A stretch of 12,243 bases of DNA from Reyranella sp. (GTDB lineage Bacteria > Pseudomonadota > Alphaproteobacteria > Reyranellales > Reyranellaceae), in the NCBI GenBank assembly GCA_030681635.1, contig JAUXRT010000540.1, forward strand, positions 1 through 12,243, written 5' to 3'. A program made the position numbers and the translations under genes. Shown in pieces: positions 6,683 to 12,243 of this stretch (position 1 is its first letter; each line of letters opens with the position of its first letter). The notes beneath the pieces were generated by a model. That model did no database searches. It was not told where the DNA came from and saw only the letters and a list, made by a program, of their open reading frames with translations.

Positions 6683-6688
6683 ATTATA
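6683..6688 (-). promoter_or_regulatory. Perfect -10 box in the gap before the carbamoyl hydrolase
   Basis: The minus strand reads TATAAT (6688-6683), a perfect sigma-70 -10 hexamer, inside the 28-bp gap between two operon genes. The best -35 nearby is poor (GTGAAG with 19-nt spacing, three of six matches). It could be a weak internal promoter giving the D-carbamoylase and DUF1835 genes extra transcript, with a very short leader, or it could be chance in an AT-rich gap. Confidence 0.3.
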
Positions 6689-6692
6689 GCCT

Positions 6693-7526
6693 CTAGGGGC
6701 CGGCGCGCTTCACATCGTTGGTAAACTCCGCCGAGCAGAATGTGCCGCCCTGGAAGAGATCGCCGACGGGATCGGGGCCGATCTTTGCTTGTTCCGCCTC
6801 AGCTTGCGCGCGGTGATCCTCGGCCTTGCCGGTCGGCCGATAGCCGAGCTGGCGGGCGCGCGAATTGTCCCACCAGCTCGCCTCGTTGTCCGACGCGCCA
6901 TAGAGAATGTCGAAGCGAATGTCGGGATGCTCGAGACCGATGCGGATCAACTGAACGATATCTTCTGGCGAAATCCAGATCGACATCCGCCGCACGTCGA
7001 GCGGACGCGGGCCGACATTGCCGATTCGGAGACAGGTCACCGAGATGCCGTGCTTGTCGGCATAGAGCGCGCCCAGCGCCTCGCCGAAGGCCTTGCTGAC
7101 ACCATAGCGGCTGTCGGGACGAACCGTGACGTCGGTGCGGATCTTGCGTTTGCGCGGATAGAAGCCGACGGCGTGGTTGGACGAAGCGAAGATCACGCGC
7201 TTCTCGCCGGCCTGGCGCGCTGCTTCGAAGACATTGTAGCAGCCGATGATGTTGGCCTGCAGGATCTGGTCCCACGTGCCTTCGACCGAATGACCGCCGA
7301 GATGGATGATGCTGTGGGCGCCCTTCACGGCGGCCGCCACTTCCTCAGGCCTGGTGAGGTCGGCCGCCACGAAGGTCTCGCCGGGTTGCAGGTCCTTGGG
7401 CTTGACCCGATCGCTCAGCACCAGGCCGGGATAGAGCTTGGCCAGCAGCGGGCGCGTCATGGTGCCGATGCCGCCCGAGGCGCCGGTGAAAACGATGCGG
7501 CGCGATTTGTCGTCAGCGTCGGTCAT
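6693..7526 (-). CDS. Uronate-dehydrogenase-like NAD(P)-dependent SDR
   Basis: This is a 277-residue extended short-chain dehydrogenase. The nucleotide-binding loop is TGASGGIG (14-21), the catalytic Tyr-Lys pair is YGVSK (Y141, K145), and the active-site serine region is FASSNH (113-118). Blocks IIHLGGHSVE, ILQANIIGCYNVFEAAR, RIGNVGPRP, the tryptophan-rich GASDNEASWWDNS and the C-terminal FQGGTF closely resemble bacterial uronate dehydrogenase, which oxidises galacturonate or glucuronate to the aldaro-lactone with NAD. The substrate may have shifted, because both neighbours act on carbamoyl compounds and no uronate-pathway gene is present. The start at 7526 has the ribosome site AAGGA about 8 nt upstream. 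It lies 21 bp after the M20 hydrolase and 28 bp before the nitrilase-type hydrolase. Confidence 0.87.
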   Translation of the reverse strand: MTDADDKSRRIVFTGASGGIGTMTRPLLAKLYPGLVLSDRVKPKDLQPGETFVAADLTRPEEVAAAVKGAHSIIHLGGHSVEGTWDQILQANIIGCYNVFEAARQAGEKRVIFASSNHAVGFYPRKRKIRTDVTVRPDSRYGVSKAFGEALGALYADKHGISVTCLRIGNVGPRPLDVRRMSIWISPEDIVQLIRIGLEHPDIRFDILYGASDNEASWWDNSRARQLGYRPTGKAEDHRAQAEAEQAKIGPDPVGDLFQGGTFCSAEFTNDVKRAGP

Positions 7527-7547
7527 GTCGATATCCTTCGGTTCGGT

Positions 7548-8771
7548 TCATTCCTCGGCGAGTTCCAGCATCAGGTTCGCCAGCACCTGAGCGCCGGCCG
7601 CGAGATCGGCGGCCTCGGTGTGTTCTTTCACATTGTGGCTGAGACCCTGGACCGACGGCACGAAGATCATGGCCGTGGGGCAAATCCGCTGCATCATCTG
7701 CGCATCGTGGCCCGCGCCCGAAGGCATGCGCCGCGTGCTGAGCGACAGCGCCTTGGCGTGACGCTCGACACGGTCGACGAGATTTGAGTCGAAGATCACC
7801 GGCTCGAAACGGGCGAGCACATCGGCCTTGACCTCGACGCGCTCTGCCGCTGCGACCTCGGCGATGTGGGCGGCGACGCGGGCCTCGGCCTCCTTGAGCC
7901 TGGCCTCGTCGGTGTTGCGCAGGTCGACCGCGAACACCGCGCGATTGGGCACGACGTTGATCAGGTTGGGCCGCAGCGCCAGCGCGCCCACGGTCGCCAC
8001 CTGGTTGCCACCCATCTCCCAGGCGAGCTTGCGGGCGAAGAGATTGACCGAGGCGGCGAGATAGCCCGCGTCACGGCGCAGCCGCATCGGCGTCGTGCCG
8101 GCGTGATTGGAGACGCCGGTCGCCGTGTATTCGATCCAGGAGATGCCCTGCACGCTCTCGACGACGCCGATCTGGACTTTCTCTTCGTCGAGGATCGGGC
8201 CCTGCTCGATGTGCAGTTCTAGGAAGGCATGGGGCTTGAAGGCACCGGGCGCCGTGGCCCCGAGATAACCGATGCGGCGCAGTTCGTCGCCGACCGAAAC
8301 GCCTTCCTTGTCGGTGGCCGCATAGGCCTCGTTGAGGCCGATGCCGCCGGCGTAGACCAGGCTGCCCATCATGTCGGGCTGGAAGCGCGCGCCCTCCTCG
8401 TTGGTGAAGAAGGCCACCGCGATCGGCCGACGCGTCGTCACTTTTGCCTCGTTCAGCGCCCGCACGACCTCGAGCCCCGCCAGGACGCCGTAGTTGCCGT
8501 CGTAGCGACCGCCGGTACGCACGGTGTCGATGTGGCTGCCGGTCATGATCGGCGCCAGCTTCTCGGCTCCGGCGCGGAGCCCGATCACGTTGCCGATGGC
8601 ATCGACCCGGACATCGAGGCCCGCCGCCTTCATCCAGCCCACGACCAGGTCGCGGCCGGCCTTGTCCTCGTCGCTCAGCGCCAGGCGCGCGCAGCCGCCG
8701 CCCTCGATGGCGCCGATCCCGGCCAGCTCGTCCAGGGCGCCGAGCAGGCGCCGGTCATCCAAACGCAACAT
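7548..8771 (-). CDS. M20-family Zn hydrolase (N-carbamoyl-L-amino-acid hydrolase / allantoate amidohydrolase group)
   Basis: This 407-residue amidase of the hydantoinase/carbamoylase branch of peptidase family M20 uses two metal ions and cleaves a carbamoyl or ureido amide. Expected metal ligands are present: H80 in GSHIDTV, D91 in GGRYDGNYG, E126 in TNEEGARF (E125 being the likely catalytic base), H187 in ELHIEQGP and H384 in SHNVKEHT. The dimerisation/substrate-binding part has GVSNHAGTTPMRLRRDA (219-235) and RPNLINVVPNR (267-277). Full length and uninterrupted. Which substrate is used (N-carbamoyl-L-amino acid, beta-ureidopropionate, allantoate) cannot be read from these motifs. The ATG at 8771 follows a GGGGA ribosome site. 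It is the first gene of the four-gene minus-strand operon and is divergent from the ScsB-type gene across 106 bp; no convincing promoter pair was found there. Confidence 0.92.
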   Translation of the reverse strand: MLRLDDRRLLGALDELAGIGAIEGGGCARLALSDEDKAGRDLVVGWMKAAGLDVRVDAIGNVIGLRAGAEKLAPIMTGSHIDTVRTGGRYDGNYGVLAGLEVVRALNEAKVTTRRPIAVAFFTNEEGARFQPDMMGSLVYAGGIGLNEAYAATDKEGVSVGDELRRIGYLGATAPGAFKPHAFLELHIEQGPILDEEKVQIGVVESVQGISWIEYTATGVSNHAGTTPMRLRRDAGYLAASVNLFARKLAWEMGGNQVATVGALALRPNLINVVPNRAVFAVDLRNTDEARLKEAEARVAAHIAEVAAAERVEVKADVLARFEPVIFDSNLVDRVERHAKALSLSTRRMPSGAGHDAQMMQRICPTAMIFVPSVQGLSHNVKEHTEAADLAAGAQVLANLMLELAEE

Positions 8772-8877
8772 GATTTCCCCAATGACGCCAAGACCTTACC
8801 ACATGGGCGAAATATCACGCCGCGTTGATCCAGATTGCCTTGCAAGCGCCACGGGCTGGGGTCACTTAATCACCTGC

Positions 8878-11010
8878 ATGCTGCGTTTCCTCGCCCTGTT
8901 GCTTGCGGCCCTTATTGCCGTCCCGGCCTTCGCACAGTCTGTCGTCCAGACCGACAACGTGCGGGCCGAGCTCGTGTCCGACGTGGCGACGGTGAAGCCC
9001 GGCGAGCCGTTCTGGGTCGGGCTGCACCAGACCATCCGGCCCAAATGGCATACCTACTGGAAGAACCCGGGCGAATCCGGCCTGCCGACCGAGATCACCT
9101 GGACCTTGCCGGCGGGTGCCAAGGCCGACGCCATCGTGTGGCCCACGCCCGCCCTGTTCGATATCGGCGGCATCACCAACTACGGCTTCAAGGACGAGGC
9201 GATGCTGCTGGTGCGCATCACGCCGCCGGCCGATCTCACGGGTCCGCTGAAGATCGCGGCCGAGGCCAACTGGCTGGTGTGCGAGGATGTCTGCATCCCC
9301 GAAGAGGGCAAGTTCGAGCTCACGCTGGCCTCGGGTGCCGCCGCCACGCCGGCGCCGCCCGCCGTTCGCACGCTGTTCGAGGCGGCGCGGCGCCGCGTGC
9401 CGATGGAAAGCCCCTGGCCGGCACGCTACGGCGTCGCCAAGTCGGGCGATCCCACGCTGATCATCGAGGCCAAGGGCCTGAAGGCCGACACGATCCGCGA
9501 CGTCTATTTCTTTCCCGCCGAATGGGGCGCCGTCGCCACCATGGCCAAGCAGACGGCCAGCGTGACGGCCGAAGGCATCCGCATCCCGCTCCGCAAGGGC
9601 GAGGCCAAGACGGCGATGCCCGAGCGTCTTGCCGGCACCCTGGTGCTCACGGAGAAGACCGCCGACGGCACCGTGAAGCAGGCCTTCGACGTGTCGGCCA
9701 AGCTCGATCCGGCCTTCGTGCCCGCGCCTGTTTCGCTCGCGGGCGCGGCGAGCGGCGAGCCGCTCTCGCTGGTGCAGGCGCTGCTGTTCGCGCTGCTGGG
9801 CGGCTTGATCCTGAACCTGATGCCCTGTGTCTTTCCGGTGCTGGCCATGAAAGCCGCCGCCTTCGCGCGCCTGGCCGGCCAGGGACAAAGCGAGATGCGG
9901 CGCGACGGGCTTGCCTATACGGCGGGCGTGCTGGCCTCCTTCGCCGCCATGGCCGCGATCGTTGTGTCGATCCGCGCCAGCGTCGGCGACGTCGCCTGGG
10001 GCTTCCAGTTCCAGTCGCCGGTCTTCTCGCTGCTGATCGCCTACTTGTTCTTTACCGTCGGCCTCAACCTCTCGGGCGTGTTCGACGTCGGCGGCCGCCT
10101 GGCCGGTGTCGGCCAGGGGCTTGTCGCGCGGGGCGGCACGACGGGCGCCTTCTTCACCGGCGTGCTGGCGGTGATCGTGGCCACGCCCTGCACCGCGCCG
10201 TTCATGGCCGCGGCGCTCGGGTTTGCGCTCAGCCAACCGGCGCCCGCGACCGTGGCCGTGCTGCTGGCGATGGGCCTCGGTCTGGCACTCCCCTATCTCG
10301 CCCTCTCCTTCACGCCGGCCCTGCAGCGACTGATGCCGCGGCCCGGCGCCTGGATGGACCGGCTGCGCCAGTTCCTCGCCTTTCCGATGTACGCCTCGGC
10401 CGTCTGGATGATCTGGGTGCTGACCCAGCAGACCGGCTCGGACGGCGTGCTCTATGCCCTGGGCGGCATGATCCTGATCGCCTTCGCCGTCTGGCTGCTG
10501 CGGCTGGGCGGTGGTGCTTCCTTGGGCACCTGGCTGCGCCGGGGGCTCGCGGCGGCGGCGGTCCTGCTGGCCTTCGCCGCCACGCTGAAACTCGAGGACG
10601 GGCCGGCGACCGCTGCGTCGGCCTCGGGCGGCCAGACATCGGGCGTCAATTTCGAGGGCTGGGAGCGCTTTTCGCGCGCCCGCATGGCCGAGGCGGTTGC
10701 CGCCGGCCAGCCGGTGTTCGTCGATTTCACCGCCGCCTGGTGCATTACTTGCCTGGTGAACGAGCGCGTGGCCTTGGAGACTCCGGCCACGAAGAAGGCC
10801 TTCGAACAGGCGGGAGTGGTAAAACTCAAGGGCGACTGGACCAACCGCGACGACGAGATCACGGGAGTCCTCAAGGAAGTCGGCCGGGCCGGCGTGCCGC
10901 TCTATCTGTTCTGGGCGCCGGGCGCCGCCGCCCCCAAGATTCTGCCCCAGGTCCTCACCGAGGCCATGATACTGTCGGAGTTGTCTTCCATTCAGCAAAC
11001 CAAGCGCTAG
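8878..11010 (+). CDS. ScsB/DsbD-type membrane thiol-disulfide reductase
   Basis: This 710-residue transmembrane electron carrier moves reducing equivalents from cytoplasmic thioredoxin to envelope proteins. A signal peptide with cleavage near AFA-Q (residues 17-20) is followed by a periplasmic domain with the pair C135/C139 (VCEDVCIPEE). Next comes a membrane domain of about eight segments (300-570) with C317 (NLMPCVFP) and C438 (ATPCTAPFM), and a C-terminal thioredoxin domain with WCITC (C622, C625). All three cysteine pairs are intact. The long N-terminal region and VCxxVCIP motif point to the ScsB branch rather than classical DsbD. The start at 8878 is chosen because the signal peptide begins there; no Shine-Dalgarno is near, and the in-frame ATG at 8803 would add 25 residues. 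The redoxin gene follows after 9 bp. Confidence 0.92.
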   Translation: MLRFLALLLAALIAVPAFAQSVVQTDNVRAELVSDVATVKPGEPFWVGLHQTIRPKWHTYWKNPGESGLPTEITWTLPAGAKADAIVWPTPALFDIGGITNYGFKDEAMLLVRITPPADLTGPLKIAAEANWLVCEDVCIPEEGKFELTLASGAAATPAPPAVRTLFEAARRRVPMESPWPARYGVAKSGDPTLIIEAKGLKADTIRDVYFFPAEWGAVATMAKQTASVTAEGIRIPLRKGEAKTAMPERLAGTLVLTEKTADGTVKQAFDVSAKLDPAFVPAPVSLAGAASGEPLSLVQALLFALLGGLILNLMPCVFPVLAMKAAAFARLAGQGQSEMRRDGLAYTAGVLASFAAMAAIVVSIRASVGDVAWGFQFQSPVFSLLIAYLFFTVGLNLSGVFDVGGRLAGVGQGLVARGGTTGAFFTGVLAVIVATPCTAPFMAAALGFALSQPAPATVAVLLAMGLGLALPYLALSFTPALQRLMPRPGAWMDRLRQFLAFPMYASAVWMIWVLTQQTGSDGVLYALGGMILIAFAVWLLRLGGGASLGTWLRRGLAAAAVLLAFAATLKLEDGPATAASASGGQTSGVNFEGWERFSRARMAEAVAAGQPVFVDFTAAWCITCLVNERVALETPATKKAFEQAGVVKLKGDWTNRDDEITGVLKEVGRAGVPLYLFWAPGAAAPKILPQVLTEAMILSELSSIQQTKR

Positions 11011-11019
11011 GAGGCGAAC

Positions 11020-11661
11020 ATGTCGAATTTCAGCGTTCCCCGCCGTTCCCTGTTCCTGGGTAGTGTCGCCCTCGCATTGGTCCCCGCCGCAGCCTTCGCG
11101 ACGAGCAGCCCCGACCTCGGCAAGCCCGCGCCGCTCTTCACCGCCGTCGACAGCAACGGCAAGAGCTGGTCGCTGGCCGACCTGAAAGGCAAGGTCGTCG
11201 TGCTCGAGACGACGAATCACGACTGCCCCTACGTGCGCAAGCACTACAACGGCAAGAACATGCAGGCGCAGCAGCGCGAGGCCGCGGCCAAGGGCGTGGT
11301 CTGGCTGACCACGGCGTCGAACGCGACCGGCGAGCAGGGTGCCGTGACGCCGGCGCAAGCCAACGACCTCACCCGGAGCCGCGACGCAGCACCCGCCGCC
11401 GTGCTGATCGACCCGCAAAGCAAGATCGCGCGCGCCTATGGCGCCACGGTGACGCCGCACATGTACATCATCGATGCCAAGGGCGTGCTGGTCTACAAAG
11501 GCGGCATCGACTCGATCCCGTCGTCGAACGTCGCTGACATCCCCAAGGCCACGCAGTACGTCCGTGTGGCACTCGACGAGGTGCTGGCCGGCAAGCCGGT
11601 GACCCAGGCATCGACGCAGGCCTACGGCTGCACGATGAAGTACCCCAAGACCTCGACCTGA
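11020..11661 (+). CDS. Exported thioredoxin-fold redoxin (peroxiredoxin-like), Tat leader
   Basis: This is a 213-residue AhpC/TSA-redoxin family protein. The leader PRRSLFLGS (7-15) followed by a hydrophobic stretch to AAAFA (23-27) resembles a twin-arginine signal. The mature part begins at the usual GKPAPLFTAVDSNGK strand. The active region is TNHDCPYVRKHY with C69, a single cysteine instead of a CxxC, and the cis-proline is in VTPHMYIID (P146). A second cysteine, C204 in YGCTMKY near the C-terminus, could resolve C69. This family is often annotated simply as thioredoxin-family protein. Its position 9 bp after a ScsB-type reductase, with AGGAGG overlapping that gene's stop, makes it the probable periplasmic client, recalling the ScsB-dependent envelope peroxiredoxin described in Caulobacter. 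Peroxidase activity is inferred, not shown. Confidence 0.88.
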   Translation: MSNFSVPRRSLFLGSVALALVPAAAFATSSPDLGKPAPLFTAVDSNGKSWSLADLKGKVVVLETTNHDCPYVRKHYNGKNMQAQQREAAAKGVVWLTTASNATGEQGAVTPAQANDLTRSRDAAPAAVLIDPQSKIARAYGATVTPHMYIIDAKGVLVYKGGIDSIPSSNVADIPKATQYVRVALDEVLAGKPVTQASTQAYGCTMKYPKTST

Positions 11662-11671
11662 GGAGGAAGCC

Positions 11672-12243
11672 ATGCCGCATGACGGCTGGCATCCGCACGA
11701 CGAAGAGCACCACCACCACGGCCCGCCGGCACGGCGGGCCGTTCTTGCAGCGGCCGCCCTGCTTCCGTTTGGTGCCGCCAGCGCCCAGACCGCCGATGCC
11801 GCCCAGCGCATCGCCGACGCGGCCAACCGCTTCCTCGCCTCCCTCGACACCGCCCAACGCCTCCGTGCGCTGATCGCCTTCGAGGCCGACAACCGCATCG
11901 ACTGGCATTACATCCCGCGCAACCGCTCCGGCCTCTCGCTCGGCGAGATGCAGCCGGCGCAGGCCACTGCGGCCCGCGCGCTGTTCGCCACGGTGCTGAA
12001 CGACGAGGGCCTAAAACTGCTCGACGGCGTGCGCCTGCTGGAAGGCGTGCTGCGCGAACAGCAGGGCAGCTTCCGCGATCCCGGCCGCTACTTCGTCTCG
12101 GTCTTCGGCACCCCCGGCCGCTTCCCCTGGGGCTGGCGCTTCGAGGGCCATCACCTGTCGCTGAACGTGACCCTGCCGGCGGCGGGCCACGTCGCCGTGA
12201 CGCCGTTCTTCGCGGGCGCCCATCCCGCCACCGTGCGCGACGG
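11672..12243 (+). CDS. DUF3500 protein with His-rich Tat-like leader, 3' end cut by window edge
   Basis: 190 complete codons are present before the window ends. Start and ribosome site are clear: AGGAGG (11661-11666), overlapping the redoxin stop, is 5 nt before the ATG. The first 16 residues contain seven histidines (3, 7, 9, 13-16), then PPARRAVLAAAALLPFGAASA (18-38) forms a Tat-like signal. The mature part shows DUF3500 features: IDWHYIPRNRSGLSLGEM (76-93), the LLEGVL helix (122-127), YFVSVFGTP (140-148), WGWRFEGHHLSLN (153-165) and VAVTPFFAGAHPA (174-186). DUF3500 proteins have no established reaction that I know of; the conserved GHHLSLN suggests a metal or catalytic site, but that is inference. 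It is the third gene of the thiol-reductase operon by spacing, although a redox role does not follow from that alone. Confidence 0.88.
   Translation, partial: MPHDGWHPHDEEHHHHGPPARRAVLAAAALLPFGAASAQTADAAQRIADAANRFLASLDTAQRLRALIAFEADNRIDWHYIPRNRSGLSLGEMQPAQATAARALFATVLNDEGLKLLDGVRLLEGVLREQQGSFRDPGRYFVSVFGTPGRFPWGWRFEGHHLSLNVTLPAAGHVAVTPFFAGAHPATVRD
11718..11742 (+). other. 11-bp perfect hairpin in the DUF3500 leader region, terminator/attenuator-like
   Basis: The arms ACGGCCCGCCG (11718-11728) and CGGCGGGCCGT (11732-11742) pair perfectly with a GCA loop, and the next bases are TCTTGC. The stem begins inside the last of four consecutive His codons (11708-11719). The strength is terminator-like, but the T-run is poor and the hairpin lies inside the coding frame, where it encodes the GPPARRA part of the signal peptide. 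Confidence 0.5.

Noticed and set aside
8524..8877. N-terminal extension of the ScsB-type protein to 8524 or to the ATG at 8803
   Set aside because: The earlier part is antisense to the M20 hydrolase, and either extension would bury the signal peptide that starts at 8878. The ATG at 8803 cannot be fully excluded because 8878 lacks a ribosome site.
8772..8877. Divergent promoter between the M20 hydrolase and ScsB-type genes
   Set aside because: One must exist, but I found no -35/-10 pair with acceptable spacing on either strand (for example TTGCAA with TTAATC gives 20 nt), so I do not annotate one.
8835..11063. A 742-codon plus-strand frame overlapping the ScsB-type gene
   Set aside because: It is the +1 shadow of the real gene, extremely rich in Arg and Gly with no domain structure.
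11718..11742. The 11-bp hairpin as an ordinary intrinsic terminator ending the redoxin operon
   Set aside because: It lies 46 bp inside a gene with a strong ribosome site and a coherent signal peptide, and the following TCTTGC is a poor T-run. I keep it as attenuator-like only.
8866..11898. A 1010-codon open frame on the minus strand running antisense through the ScsB-type and redoxin genes
   Set aside because: Its composition (rich in Arg, Gly, His, Gln, low in hydrophobic segments) is typical of antisense reading of GC-rich genes. The plus-strand genes have clear motifs, leaders and ribosome sites, so this is a codon-bias shadow.

Overview
The window is very GC-rich, densely coding DNA of alphaproteobacterial character. 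A long-chain polyprenyl synthase sits divergently from a TrmN6-like methyltransferase and an S49 peptidase, the disulfide reductase is of the ScsB type, and the codon third positions are strongly G/C. I would guess Rhodospirillales/Reyranella-like, but that is an impression from protein style, not a search result. All the DNA is accounted for by 13 genes (two cut by the window edges); no gap exceeds about 110 bp. I saw no tRNA, rRNA, CRISPR array, IS element or frameshifted gene.

Layout. (1) Positions 1-2166, minus strand: polyprenyl diphosphate synthase followed 14 bp later by glycerol kinase glpK, whose 3' end is cut off. (2) 2233-4278, plus strand: methyltransferase, S49 peptidase and a SnoaL-like protein, closely spaced. 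The SnoaL-like gene ends in a small tandem repeat of its own stop-codon region. (3) 4315-4743, minus strand: a guanidinium exporter of the SMR family (Gdx/SugE), preceded by a clear guanidine-II (mini-ykkC) riboswitch. This has two hairpins with ACGA loops just upstream of the Shine-Dalgarno sequence, plus a degenerate third copy beside a candidate promoter. (4) 4740-8771, minus strand: a four-gene operon of an M20-type N-carbamoyl-L-amino-acid hydrolase/allantoate hydrolase relative, a uronate-dehydrogenase-like SDR, a nitrilase-type N-carbamoyl-D-amino-acid hydrolase with its full Glu-Lys-Cys triad, and a DUF1835 protein whose start overlaps the previous stop. (5) 8878-12243, plus strand: a ScsB/DsbD-type membrane thiol reductase, an exported redoxin with a twin-arginine leader, and a DUF3500 protein (cut by the window end) with a His-rich, Tat-like leader overlapping an 11-bp hairpin.

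How the parts work together. Block 4 looks catabolic: two unrelated enzymes that cleave carbamoyl/ureido groups plus an aldehyde/sugar-acid type dehydrogenase. Block 3, immediately downstream on the same strand, senses and exports guanidinium. Whether blocks 3 and 4 form one nitrogen-compound module is open. Block 5 is an envelope reducing pathway: the membrane reductase passes cytoplasmic electrons outward, and the redoxin encoded 9 bp downstream is its most likely client.

The most noteworthy items are the guanidine-II riboswitch with its decayed third repeat, the adjacent carbamoyl-hydrolase operon, and the His-codon cluster in front of a terminator-like hairpin at the start of the DUF3500 gene.
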